A DNA stretch of 64,000 nt from Paraburkholderia sp. UYCP14C. GTDB taxonomy: Bacteria > Pseudomonadota > Gammaproteobacteria > Burkholderiales > Burkholderiaceae. Below the pieces are notes generated by a model. That model ran no database searches, was not told the DNA's origin, and saw only the letters and a list, made by a program, of their open reading frames with translations. The translations under genes were made by a program, and so were the position numbers. Location: NCBI RefSeq assembly GCF_004197395.1, contig NZ_SELS01000003.1, forward strand, positions 234,843 through 298,842, in the 5' to 3' direction. Below are positions 56,599 through 64,000 of this stretch, piece by piece (positions within the stretch are counted from its first letter, which is position 1; each line of letters begins with the position of its first letter).

Positions 56599-56823
56599 GT
56601 GCCGCAAGGGGCACCAATATGTCTGCGCTAGAAAGCTTGGCTTGTTTGTAAGTCGTTCAGGGTTGTTCGGCAAGTTAACGAGCGTCTTTGGGACTAGTGC
56701 CAATACTTGAGGTCCGGGGACAAGCGCCACTGGATGCAGGTGGGAACCGTCAGGCTTGTCCGCGTGATAGCGCGAAGCCGGCCCATTATGGGTGTTGTGG
56801 AAAAACCGAACGCGCTATACGCA

Positions 56824-57429
56824 TCATCGGCAGTTGTCGCCCGGTAGTGAGCCAACCTTTACCCATTTCGTCGGATTATTCCAACAAATAGTATTTCCGT
56901 CTTCTGATATATCGCCACGAAGCGGATTTGGTGTAAGTGGATTGGCGCAATCGGGCGGGCTGTTGCTGATGGTTCGGGTCGCCGAATTTTCCACCTTTCC
57001 ATACGTGTATGGTAGGTCTGATCGCTCGTTATGCAGTCGGATGAATACGTCGGTTGTAGCATCCACGATTACGCCGGGAGGGACTGAGGGGGGTTCCTTA
57101 CACGGTAAATTGGTTTCCTTATCCAAACACTTCCAGAGCACTCCGTCCAACTTCATCAACACCCCATACTTGGGGTCGGGAAGCGGGCCGGGATTGGGCT
57201 CTGGGGTAATTTTCCCGACGACGTAGATCAACAACATACTTGGCGTACCGACGGCGATTATCGAAACGATCAGTCGGACCCATATTGGTGCACTCCATAC
57301 GATAACGAGGGCGATACATGCAATGACAACAATGCACACGACAACGGCTAAAGGCGTCGGTGACTCCTTCTCGACTTTCTGGATGCCCTCGGTTATGGCA
57401 TGAATGATCTCGCTCGGGTCCACGCTCAT
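56824..57429 (-). CDS. Hypothetical membrane protein with two N-terminal helices
   Basis: 201 residues from ATG at 57429, with AGGAG 8 nt upstream. Two adjacent transmembrane segments (PLAVVVCIVVIACIALVIVW and LIVSIIAVGTPSMLLIYVV) span ~28-75. The remaining ~125 residues are Pro-rich with four cysteines (WKC, LPC, PDC, TIC) and end GSLPGDNCR, probably outside the cytoplasm and disulfide-bonded. No family recognised. It is divergent from the serine recombinase. Confidence 0.75.
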   Translation of the reverse strand: MSVDPSEIIHAITEGIQKVEKESPTPLAVVVCIVVIACIALVIVWSAPIWVRLIVSIIAVGTPSMLLIYVVGKITPEPNPGPLPDPKYGVLMKLDGVLWKCLDKETNLPCKEPPSVPPGVIVDATTDVFIRLHNERSDLPYTYGKVENSATRTISNSPPDCANPLTPNPLRGDISEDGNTICWNNPTKWVKVGSLPGDNCR

Positions 57430-57547
57430 TGCTTCGCTCCTTTCCGGGGCATTGGCGTATCCCATTGACTTTAGACGATCAAGTAGCGAGGCGCCGGAAT
57501 TTATGTTGCTTGGCGAACGGGTAAGCGTTCGCATGAGATCGCATCTA

Positions 57548-57654
57548 TGTCCGAAACCGAGCACTGGCGTACACCCCGGTTTGACGTGTCCGAAATATAG
57601 CTTGCACCCGTATCGTACAGGTGTTAATATTCGTACTCCCATTTCGGACATGTC
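57548..57654. promoter_or_regulatory. res-like sites next to the serine recombinase
   Basis: GACGTGTCCGAAAT (57583-57596) and its inverted copy ATTTCGGACATGTC (57641-57654) match at 13 of 14 positions across a 44-bp spacer. A third half-site TGTCCGAAA is at 57548. Sites with TGTC arms beside a resolvase gene fit its own binding (res) sites and autoregulation of the divergent promoters. Confidence 0.6.
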
Positions 57655-57663
57655 AAGGTGCCA

Positions 57664-58329
57664 ATGACAAGAATCTTCGCTTACTGCCGGGTATCAACCG
57701 CCGACCAGACGACAGACAATCAAGTGCAAGAAATCGAAGCAGCCGGGTTTGCAGTAACGAAGCAGCGCATCATTACCGAGACAGTCAGTGGGTCGGTCCC
57801 GGCCTTCGAGCGTAAAGGTTTCGCGAAACTGGTGGACCGTCTGGAAGACGGAGATGTCCTCATCGTAACGAAGCTCGACCGGCTGGGGCGCAACGCCATC
57901 GATGTCCGGTCCACGGTCGAACGGCTGGCATCCATCGGGGTCCGTGTTCACTGTCTGGCACTTGGCGGCGTGGACCTGACCAGTCCGGCTGGTCGGATGA
58001 CGATGCAAGTGATCAATGCAGTCGCCGAGTTCGAACGCGACTTGCTAATCGAACGTACTCAATCCGGTCTTCGTCGCGCTCGGGCCGAAGGCAAGACCTT
58101 TGGTCGCCCGTCCGCACTTTCCGAAGCGCAGCGTGCGGCGGTCATCGAACAACTGAACGCCGGGGTGTCGGTCGCGCAAATTGCCCGAGACATGAAGACC
58201 AGCCGTCAGACCATCATGCGGGTTCGAGAATCGATGGCATCGACGCAGCCCGCTTTGGCTGGTATCGGCCCGGATGGCGTGCCGTGCGCCCTGATTGACT
58301 GGGATCGTCGTAAGTCGCGCGGCGCATGA
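57664..58329 (+). CDS. Serine recombinase (resolvase/invertase family)
   Basis: 221 residues from ATG at 57664 (GTG at 57658 is also possible; AAGG precedes it). The catalytic domain begins [18 protein letters not shown] with the nucleophilic Ser in YCRVST, followed by [58 protein letters not shown]. The C-terminal helix-turn-helix is [21 protein letters not shown]. It carries out site-specific resolution or inversion. The C-terminus is longer than usual by ~30 residues, and a degenerate copy of its HTH tail follows directly. Confidence 0.93.
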   Translation: MTRIFAYCRVSTADQTTDNQVQEIEAAGFAVTKQRIITETVSGSVPAFERKGFAKLVDRLEDGDVLIVTKLDRLGRNAIDVRSTVERLASIGVRVHCLALGGVDLTSPAGRMTMQVINAVAEFERDLLIERTQSGLRRARAEGKTFGRPSALSEAQRAAVIEQLNAGVSVAQIARDMKTSRQTIMRVRESMASTQPALAGIGPDGVPCALIDWDRRKSRGA

Positions 58330-58397
58330 AGGCCAGCCGACGGACCATCGTGCGGGAACGGGAACCAGCAGCCGCGCAAACGGCGGCTGTTTCATAA
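58326..58397 (+). pseudogene. Remnant of a second resolvase C-terminus
   Basis: A 23-codon frame, [23 protein letters not shown], starts at an ATG overlapping the recombinase stop (ATGA). It matches [13 protein letters not shown] at the end of the recombinase HTH at both DNA (roughly 33 of 40 bases, by eye) and protein level. It looks like the original or duplicated 3' end left by recombination within resolvase genes. Confidence 0.65.
58369..58389. terminator. Hairpin between convergent recombinase and XRE genes
   Basis: Stem CAGCCGC / GCGGCTG with loop GCAAACG, followed by TTTC on the plus strand. It probably ends recombinase transcription. Confidence 0.6.
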
Positions 58398-58634
58398 CCC
58401 GGCTTCGGCTATCAACTCGGCCAGCGATATGTCGAGTGCGTTCGCCAGTCTTTTGAGCGTCAACGTGGCGGCATTGTTGGTGCCGCGTTCAACACGACCG
58501 ACATAGCTTCGATCAACGTCAGCGAGCAACGCCAACTGCTCTTGCGATAGTTCTTTGGCTTCGCGGTGGCGGCGAATCGCTTCACCGAGCGCGATTAAGG
58601 ATGGGTCCTTGCTTTGACGGGTGCTAATTGGCAT
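58392..58634 (-). CDS. XRE-family HTH regulator
   Basis: 80 residues consisting of one Cro/C1-type helix-turn-helix: LGEAIRRHREAKELSQEQLALLADVDRSYVGRVERGTNNAATLTLKRLANAL. It likely acts as a repressor of divergent island genes, or an orphan antitoxin; no toxin gene is adjacent. It is convergent with the recombinase and divergent from the zinc-ribbon/LprI gene. Confidence 0.93.
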   Translation of the reverse strand: MPISTRQSKDPSLIALGEAIRRHREAKELSQEQLALLADVDRSYVGRVERGTNNAATLTLKRLANALDISLAELIAEAGL

Positions 58635-58720
58635 CCCGTCATCGTGTGGGGTAACATCGCGCAGTTCGACGGACCATGGTCCCCTTTATTGTGGGACTGG
58701 AAACATACGGGGGATTCAGA

Positions 58721-59755
58721 ATGAAAAAATGCCTTTTCTGCGCGGAAGAGATTCAGGATTCCGCAATCCGGTGTAAGCACTGCGGTGGCGACATCGCCGC
58801 TGCCGAAGCGGCGGCCAAAGAAGCGAAGTTCGAACAGTCGTACAGCAGCGGGTTTGGGAAGTTTTGGGCCGTGGTCGGTGCAGCAATTTTTGGGTTGCTT
58901 GCCTTCGGCGCGTACACCGAAAGGCTATACATGGACATCGCGATCTGCGTTGCATTCGGGCTGGTCTTCCTGTTCTTGGCCCCAAAGGCATGGCAGGTAG
59001 GGTTTCTCGCTCGCAATGCGGGCCAACCCGACATCATCATTGCCAGCAGTGCGGGTGAGTTGGCGAAGCAACGCTTTTTCTATGAATATGGTGCGCGGGT
59101 CTTCTTGACCGGTGGGCTGTTTGTTGTTCTTCTGACCGGCTTGTACTTCCTTGTGCCGCTCGACCGCATCGTGTTCGGACCGGGGACTCAGGTCGCTGCG
59201 TCGTCAGAAGCGAAGCCGTCGTCGGCGAGTGGTACAGCAGACGCGCAAGCGGTCGCTAGTTCGGCGTCCAGTGATGAAGCAGCAAAGGCCGTCGCGGATG
59301 GTCAGTCGGCGGGTAGCGATGTAGCGACTTCGGCGGCCCCGGTAGCAGCGTCGTCAGACAATGCAACGCAAACGGCGCAGCAAGCGACGGAGTCTGAGAA
59401 GGCAGTCAACGCATCGCTTGCATTATCGGCAGAGACAGCCAGTGCAGTACAGCAGTCGGCATCGACATCTACCCCGACACAAGACGCAATCGGTACGACG
59501 GGCGTTCATGCCAGCTTTGACTGCGCCAAGGCGTCTTCGCCCATCGAACATCTGATCTGTTCGACGCCGCAAACCGCTGACGCAGACCTACGCCTTGCAT
59601 CGGCGTACTCAGCCGCTCGCGCCAAGTCGGGTGACCCGTCTGCCCTAAAGGCGGATCAGCGGAATTGGATGAAGGGCGAGCGTGATGCATGTTCCGATGC
59701 GGCGTGTCTGCTGAATGCGACCGAAGCCCGGATTCAGAAGCTCGCGGCTATGTAG
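58721..59755 (+). CDS. Zinc-ribbon / transmembrane / LprI-domain protein
   Basis: 344 residues from ATG at 58721. The N-terminus MKKCLFCAEEIQDSAIRCKHCGGDI is a zinc ribbon (C4, C7, C18, C21). Three hydrophobic helices lie at ~45-62, ~66-82 and ~126-146. A ~115-residue Ser/Ala/Thr-rich linker follows. The C-terminal ~75 residues are an LprI (lysozyme inhibitor)-like domain: SFDCAKASSPIEHLICSTPQTADADLRLASAYSAA and LKADQRNWMKGERDAC with four cysteines. It is probably anchored in the inner membrane with the LprI domain in the periplasm. Function unknown. Confidence 0.85.
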   Translation: MKKCLFCAEEIQDSAIRCKHCGGDIAAAEAAAKEAKFEQSYSSGFGKFWAVVGAAIFGLLAFGAYTERLYMDIAICVAFGLVFLFLAPKAWQVGFLARNAGQPDIIIASSAGELAKQRFFYEYGARVFLTGGLFVVLLTGLYFLVPLDRIVFGPGTQVAASSEAKPSSASGTADAQAVASSASSDEAAKAVADGQSAGSDVATSAAPVAASSDNATQTAQQATESEKAVNASLALSAETASAVQQSASTSTPTQDAIGTTGVHASFDCAKASSPIEHLICSTPQTADADLRLASAYSAARAKSGDPSALKADQRNWMKGERDACSDAACLLNATEARIQKLAAM

Positions 59756-59798
59756 CTGCAAGGGGTGAATCCGTACTTGCCGAGTTTCGAGATCAACC

Positions 59799-59842
59799 GA
59801 AAACCGCCCGATGGCGAAAGCCTGACGGCGGTTTTCTCTTTT
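59799..59842 (+). terminator. Terminator after the LprI-domain gene
   Basis: Stem GAAAACCGCC / GGCGGTTTTC with an 18-nt loop, followed by TCTTTT. Confidence 0.8.
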
Positions 59843-59896
59843 GTGACCCGGTATCGGACGCGGGTCCAGTACAGTGTCATGTCCACGGGAGATCAG

Positions 59897-60871
59897 ATGA
59901 ACAATAACGATGGCTATCTCGGATTGCGCCCATGTGCGGACGCGCGGGTCGGCGGGCTTATCGGTCTACTTGTCGGGGACGCCTTGGGTGTGGCATTCGA
60001 ATTCAAGACGCCGAACCTGCTTCCGCAGCGCGAGTTGATCGATATGACGCCGCCACCCGGATTTCGGCGTTCTCACGCGGGTGTACCGGTCGGCACGTGG
60101 TCCGACGACGGCGCACAAGCACTGTGCTTGCTTGCGAGCGTTCAGGCACATGGTCGATTCCTGCTGACCGACTTCGCGGATAGGTTGGTGGCGTGGCTCG
60201 ACGACGGCTACATGGCCGTGGATGGCGTCGTATTCGACTGTGGAATCCAGACTGCCGAAGCATTGAGTAAGCTGCGCAACGGTGCGTCAGCACGCGAATC
60301 GGGCGGCGCGTCGGAATGGGACAACGGAAACGGGTCTCTTATGCGTACTTTGCCGCTCGCACTTTGGCACACCGGTCCCGATGACGCATTGGTCCGCGAC
60401 GCTCAGCTTCAATCGTTGCCAACGCATGCACATCCACGTTCACTGGTCGTATGCGCGTTCTACTGCCTCACGGCACGCGGGTACTTGCGAAAGGAGGCCG
60501 ATCCTTGGTCGTGGGCCGATCAGCGTCTCGAAGAGATTTACCGGGACTGGTCCGATGAGCGCGAACGAAAGGGGTTTCTGGCCGAACTCGACGCGCTGAG
60601 AAGCTTCCCCAAGACCGATCAGCCGCGCGGCACTGGATACGTGCTTGACACCCTTTGGTCGGCCCGGACAGCACAGGAAGAAGACTCATTTGAAGAAGTT
60701 GCCCGAACTGCGATCCTGTTCGGGGCGGATACGGACACGACTGCGGCGGTGGCGTGCGGATTAGCGGGAATCAAGTTTGGCGTGGACGGCATGCCGGCCC
60801 GATGGCTGGCGCAGTTGCGGGGCTTCGAGATCGTCGAACCTTTGATTGATGAAGTAATGGTAGCTTCATGA
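59897..60871 (+). CDS. ADP-ribosylglycohydrolase (DraG-like) family protein
   Basis: 324 residues from ATG at 59897, preceded by GGGAG at 6 nt. The start GGLIGLLVGDALGVAFEF and the metal-binding segments TWSDDGAQALCLL (67-79) and ILFGADTDTTAAVACGLAGIKFG (~273) define the family. The usual TDDT is SDDG here, a change at the fourth position. These enzymes remove ADP-ribose from protein or nucleic-acid substrates using two Mg2+. No ADP-ribosyltransferase is visible next to it. In a defence island it could counter NAD-dependent toxins; that is inference. Confidence 0.9.
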   Translation: MNNNDGYLGLRPCADARVGGLIGLLVGDALGVAFEFKTPNLLPQRELIDMTPPPGFRRSHAGVPVGTWSDDGAQALCLLASVQAHGRFLLTDFADRLVAWLDDGYMAVDGVVFDCGIQTAEALSKLRNGASARESGGASEWDNGNGSLMRTLPLALWHTGPDDALVRDAQLQSLPTHAHPRSLVVCAFYCLTARGYLRKEADPWSWADQRLEEIYRDWSDERERKGFLAELDALRSFPKTDQPRGTGYVLDTLWSARTAQEEDSFEEVARTAILFGADTDTTAAVACGLAGIKFGVDGMPARWLAQLRGFEIVEPLIDEVMVAS

Positions 60872-61039
60872 AAACCGGGCGAACTTGCCAGTCGAGCGGG
60901 AAGCGCCCACCGCCCACCGCTTTCAGCCCCCTACGATGAATCGCTACTACGCCGATAGTGATAGGATTCGCTGCGCGAAACAAAACAATATGGGTGGCAG
61001 ACCAAGGCCCAAAGGTTTGTGCCCAAGCCGGAGAACGCT

Positions 61040-61894
61040 TTGCCACGCAGAAAGTATAAGGTTGGCCTGTATCAGGCTTCCCTTCAACAAGACGTACCCC
61101 AAGACATTCGAAACGACCTCTTCGCTCGGTTTGGTGCGAACCCGCCAGTAGTACATCAATACGGCGACGTGAGCTATCACCTAGCCGTAGATCAGATTGG
61201 GCACGGCATATACCGTGGGGAACTGAAACGTTACGCGGACGACGACTTGCCGCATGCGGGCATACCAAACGGCCCAGAGCGCGAGTTGGAAATGCAGGCG
61301 CATGAAATGACCATCGAGAGAAATCATTTCATCTACTATCAGAATCGCAGGGTCATCGTTTGGCAGGAGAACCGTCGCGGCGGACCTGTGAGCGCACTCG
61401 CGCGATATTTGAGTAGTTCGCTTAACAGCACAATTGCCTTCTACCCGGTCCTAACGCAGCAAGCGACGCTTGATCTACTGTTGCAAAATCATCGGCCCAA
61501 AGCCCTTGAATTCACTGTCGCGCGTCCTCTCAATCCCCAGTTGTACCAGAACGCCGGTGATACCGGTCGCGTCATGAACCTTTTGGCAGGGATCGGCGGG
61601 CTGACTGGCTCGTTTCGCATCAGCGCAAACGGTAGGGGAATACGTGGTCAACTTCTTGATGCGGCCCGCGCGCTCACCCTTGGCAGGGAACTGGTGGCGT
61701 CGGGGGCTGCATCGAAAGTTCGACTTGAAGTCGAAAACGTCGATCATCCAATCGACCTTATGGCAGATCGGCTAAAGAGCGAAGTGACAGTAAACACGCA
61801 AGGGCGGTATCCTGTACCGCAGGATTTATATGCCGCACTGTCTGGTGTCAAAGACGACTTTGAAGAACAATTAGTCGGGATATTTGGACAATGA
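61040..61894 (+). CDS. RexA-like protein of a two-gene exclusion module
   Basis: About 284 residues from TTG at 61040 (GGAG 6 nt upstream); GTG at 61019 would add 7. It starts MPRRKYKVGLYQ. No Pfam-type motif is obvious. The middle part NHFIYYQNRRVIVWQENRRG, then FYPVLTQQATLDLL and PKALEFTVARPLNP, follows the same order and spacing of hydrophobic and charged positions as lambda RexA. The size (RexA is 279) and the overlapping four-helix partner also match. It would be the soluble sensor that triggers the membrane effector. Homology is remote and by eye. Confidence 0.6.
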   Translation: MPRRKYKVGLYQASLQQDVPQDIRNDLFARFGANPPVVHQYGDVSYHLAVDQIGHGIYRGELKRYADDDLPHAGIPNGPERELEMQAHEMTIERNHFIYYQNRRVIVWQENRRGGPVSALARYLSSSLNSTIAFYPVLTQQATLDLLLQNHRPKALEFTVARPLNPQLYQNAGDTGRVMNLLAGIGGLTGSFRISANGRGIRGQLLDAARALTLGRELVASGAASKVRLEVENVDHPIDLMADRLKSEVTVNTQGRYPVPQDLYAALSGVKDDFEEQLVGIFGQ

Positions 61895-62331
61895 TCATCG
61901 GCATCGGTGCATGGATCGCTGGCTCGGCGCTTGTCTGGATATGCTTGGCGCACTGGCCGATAGCGGATGAGGCGCTGCTTCACGGTCTTGCGAATGGCTA
62001 TGCATCGACTGCCGGAACAATGCTAGGTTTTGTTCTGGCGATGATCACCGTTTTGATTTCAATGTCGGACCGGAGGTTGATCCGCAACATGGCCCGCACC
62101 GGCCACTTTGTGCGGTTACTGGGCAAGCTCTATGGGTGCGCCATCTATTTTGGTCTTGCATTAGTCATTGCCCTTCCGCTGATGGTCGTGAAGTGCGGAC
62201 TTCTTCGCAACGGTATTGTGTTGACTTCGGGACTGTTGGTTTCTTCCGCTGTGCAACTGATAATGGCGGGCTTCCGGCTCTGGGGCGTGCTCAAACTGAT
62301 CAGCGGGTCGGTCACTGGGCCGCTCGAATAG
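61891..62331 (+). CDS. RexB-like four-helix membrane protein
   Basis: 146 residues overlapping the previous gene by ATGA, so co-translated. Four hydrophobic helices are expected at about 2-20, 38-57, 80-100 and 110-130. The second helix region YASTAGTMLGFVLAMITVLI followed by SMSDRRLIRNM parallels lambda RexB (144 residues), which as I recall has YAGTM...LTFLIGSRTRRLAKI at the same place. RexB is an ion channel that depolarises the membrane on phage superinfection. I infer an abortive-infection effector. Confidence 0.65.
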   Translation: MIIGIGAWIAGSALVWICLAHWPIADEALLHGLANGYASTAGTMLGFVLAMITVLISMSDRRLIRNMARTGHFVRLLGKLYGCAIYFGLALVIALPLMVVKCGLLRNGIVLTSGLLVSSAVQLIMAGFRLWGVLKLISGSVTGPLE

Positions 62332-62370
62332 CAACGTTCGCTTTGAAATGCCCGGCGCACCATTCGATGA

Positions 62371-62481
62371 GGCGCTTCGGCTAACTATTGCCGATGGTCA
62401 GCGACCGCGAAAAAGGTCGAGGACGCGACCTTCGACGACTGCATTCCGTTCTTCCTTGCTGACAAGGGCGGGGACCGGTGA
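62371..62481 (+). pseudogene. Gene remnant ahead of the small zinc protein
   Basis: An open frame without a start codon encodes ...SATAKKVEDATFDDC and ends IPFFLADKGGDR with TGA overlapping the next GTG (GTGA). A separate frame from ATG at 62348 (MPGAPFDEALRLTIAD) could be its displaced N-terminus. It reads like the tail of a decayed gene. Confidence 0.45.
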
Positions 62482-62711
62482 CACCTTGCTACGCCTGCAC
62501 CGCGCTGATTGATACCGACTGCCATAAGGGCCCGCACCGAGAACTGGCGGCTTTCAAGGGCGACTTGCTTTTGAACACTTACGCGATATTGATCGGGTGG
62601 GAGAGTTCAACGTACAAGTGCAGGGAGTGCGCTACCATCTTGATTCGGCCCAACTACAAGCACTCGCCGAACGATACGTGGCGTCTCTGTCCGTGGACTG
62701 TCGCGCCGTGA
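62478..62711 (+). CDS. Small zinc-binding-like protein, hypothetical
   Basis: 77 residues from GTG at 62478, whose codon overlaps the stop of the preceding remnant, with GCGGGGA upstream. Two Cys pairs, C4-C7 (PCYACTAL) and C48-C51 (YKCRECATIL), can form a zinc ribbon. No family recognised. The overlap with an upstream frame supports an operon origin. Confidence 0.5.
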   Translation: MTPCYACTALIDTDCHKGPHRELAAFKGDLLLNTYAILIGWESSTYKCRECATILIRPNYKHSPNDTWRLCPWTVAP

Positions 62712-62754
62712 CTCCGTCGATCCTAGTGCCGGGAGTGCATTTGGGGTGCCGCGA

Positions 62755-63213
62755 ATGGACAAGCCGAAGCATCGACATCGTCGCCGGGAACTGCTGAGTA
62801 GATATGGCCGGGTGACGGCTTGGCACGCGAGTCTCTTTGAGCATGCCGACCGACCGCGCGGCCAGCCTGCCGGGCGTGAAGCTCGCGCGTCAATTCAGTT
62901 GGAAGGGGAATTCACAGAACCTGTGGGTGACACGACCCGGTTCCTGATCCAAGTGTCGCCGACAGACAAGCCGGATATCGGCAATACCGACGTGCCAAAC
63001 GTTGGTGCATTCATTTCGATCAAGCCAGTGCTACAGGGTGTGGTTGACATGACGGAGTGTCGTTTCCAGCAGTTGCTAACTCTCGCCGCGTCAGGCCGTT
63101 TGGCGTGGTGTTTCGTCTCTTTCACGATGCCGTATCGTCGGTCGGCCTTGATCGTCAGCCCCGATGGGCGGGCAAATTCCCCCACCTGTGGGCACCTAAA
63201 ATCCCCCACCTAG
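62755..63213 (+). CDS. Hypothetical protein, C-terminus replaced by IS21 end
   Basis: Up to 152 residues from ATG at 62755 (GTG at 62746 also possible). The N-terminus is basic (MDKPKHRHRRRELLSRYGRV), followed by a beta-rich part (ASIQLEGEFTEPVGDTTRFLIQVSP, VGAFISIKPVLQGVVDMTECRFQQLLTLAASGRLAWCFVSFTMPYRRSALIVS). No family recognised. From about residue 140 the frame runs into the IS21-like end (CAAATTCCCCCACC) and stops, so the native C-terminus has probably been cut off. Confidence 0.6.
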   Translation: MDKPKHRHRRRELLSRYGRVTAWHASLFEHADRPRGQPAGREARASIQLEGEFTEPVGDTTRFLIQVSPTDKPDIGNTDVPNVGAFISIKPVLQGVVDMTECRFQQLLTLAASGRLAWCFVSFTMPYRRSALIVSPDGRANSPTCGHLKSPT

Positions 63214-64000
63214 AGACACGCGGAGCATGACGCTGGCGCGGTCTGGCAGGACGTTACCTTACACCCCTCGAATGAAGAAAAAGAGGGGTTGTTGGAGTGA
63301 ATGTCTTGAAGCCGCATCTGCAAACAACCATCGCCACGCTCATCGCCGCGGGCAAACGTCAGCGGGAGATTGCCCGGATTACGGGAGTCGACCGTAAGAC
63401 GATCCGCAAGTACCAGGAGCAATTCGCGGCGGCGCAGGCAAATTCCCCCACGGTGCCCACCGGCTCCGGGCTGCAAATTCCTTCACCCTGCCCACCGGCA
63501 AAGAGCAACCAGATATCGGCCTGCGAGTCACACCGGGAGTTCATAGAGGCCCAGTTGCGGCTGCGGCGCAATGCCATGGCCATCTACCAGGATCTGGTGG
63601 ACCGGTTTGGCTTTGCTGCCGGATACGACAGCGTCAAGCGGTTCGTGCGGACACTGCGCCAGCATGAACCGGCCCAGTTTGACCGGCTGGATTTCCAGCC
63701 TGGCGAAGAAGCCCAGGTTGATTATGGCGAGGGGGCCCTGACCAGGGTGCCGGGCACAAACCGTTACCGCAAGCCGCGGTTGTTCGTCATGACGCTGCGG
63801 TACTCGCGACGCAGCTTCCGCCGCGTTGTGTGGAAGTCCAGCAAACAGGTCTGGGCCGAGCTGCACGAGCAGGCCTGGCGCCAGCTGGGTGGTGTAACGC
63901 AATACGTCGTCCTCGACAATCTGAAGGAAGGCGTGATCAAACCGGACCTGTACGAGCCGGAGCTCAATCCGGTGTATGCAGCCATGCTCGCTCACTACGG
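63172..64000 (+). mobile_element. IS21-family insertion sequence (left end and istA; right end outside window)
   Basis: The left boundary is near 63172, where GCAAATTCCCCCACC is followed by TGTGGGCACC and AAAATCCCCCACC, the short repeated blocks seen at IS21-family ends. The transposase gene istA begins at 63297; istB and the right end lie beyond the window. The target duplication cannot be checked. Confidence 0.8.
63297..64000 (+). CDS. istA: IS21-family transposase IstA (3' truncated by window end)
   Basis: Starts at GTG 63297 (after AGAGGGG) and gives VNVLKPHLQTTIATLIAAGK. The first ~45 residues form a helix-turn-helix (RQREIARITGVDRKTIRKYQ). The DDE catalytic core is entered at EEAQVDYGEG (first Asp) and VVLDNLKEGVIKPD (second Asp); the final Glu is outside. 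About 234 codons are present. Residues ~46-65 (AQANSPTVPTGSGLQIPSP) are encoded by sequence resembling the IS end. IstA cuts and joins the element ends, with IstB as ATPase helper. Confidence 0.95.
   Translation, partial: MNVLKPHLQTTIATLIAAGKRQREIARITGVDRKTIRKYQEQFAAAQANSPTVPTGSGLQIPSPCPPAKSNQISACESHREFIEAQLRLRRNAMAIYQDLVDRFGFAAGYDSVKRFVRTLRQHEPAQFDRLDFQPGEEAQVDYGEGALTRVPGTNRYRKPRLFVMTLRYSRRSFRRVVWKSSKQVWAELHEQAWRQLGGVTQYVVLDNLKEGVIKPDLYEPELNPVYAAMLAHY

Overview
The window looks like a chromosome of a Burkholderia-group betaproteobacterium, most likely Paraburkholderia. This rests on the very high GC with strong GC3 bias, a short H-NS-type protein, a rsmI / yraN / diaA / dolP block, a YtfQRT-YjfF-type sugar transporter and a molybdenum hydroxylase (cox-like) operon. 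The assignment is inference from gene content and codon use; no 16S gene is present.

Positions 1-43,500 are ordinary core or metabolic chromosome. A minus-strand operon (7506 down to 1) encodes a three-subunit molybdenum hydroxylase of the form II CODH-like type with its maturation proteins: MoxR-like AAA+, VWA/CoxE, CoxG and XdhC. It is followed by an APC permease, a NarL-type two-component system, a ferredoxin-NADP reductase and an exported beta-propeller protein. A galactofuranose-type sugar ABC transporter (ytfQ-ytfR-ytfT-yjfF) comes next, with a divergent LacI regulator / aldose epimerase pair that shares ACTAATAATAT operator-like sites. Further on are assorted enzymes, a frameshifted nitronate monooxygenase, a branched-chain amino acid binding protein, an H-NS-like protein, a CDF metal transporter, an Lrp regulator, a candidate structured RNA upstream of rlpA, and the envelope/division block rsmI-yraN-diaA-dolP with a cytochrome c.

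At 43,518-43,593 lies tRNA-Ala (anticodon CGC). Everything after it to the window end has lower GC, looser spacing and foreign gene content, and I read it as a genomic island inserted at the tRNA 3' end. Its first gene fuses a P27-like terminase-small-subunit domain to an AlpA DNA-binding domain. Then come a single-polypeptide Type ISP restriction-modification enzyme, a convergent Mrr_N-HNH nuclease, a non-coding stretch of about 1.3 kb packed with ACACTGT motifs, and a large primase/helicase-like protein: together a plausible satellite-type replication module. The rest holds a HEPN/zinc-ribbon protein, a serine recombinase with res-like sites, an XRE regulator, a zinc-ribbon/membrane/LprI protein, an ADP-ribosylglycohydrolase, and an overlapping two-gene unit that resembles phage lambda RexA/RexB. 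The right edge is disrupted by an IS21-family element whose istA runs off the window.

The most interesting points are the RexAB-like pair, the P27-AlpA fusion, the ACACTGT array beside a primase-helicase, and the HEPN/zinc-ribbon gene. Together they suggest a phage-satellite-like defence island. No tyrosine integrase or second att site is visible inside the window.
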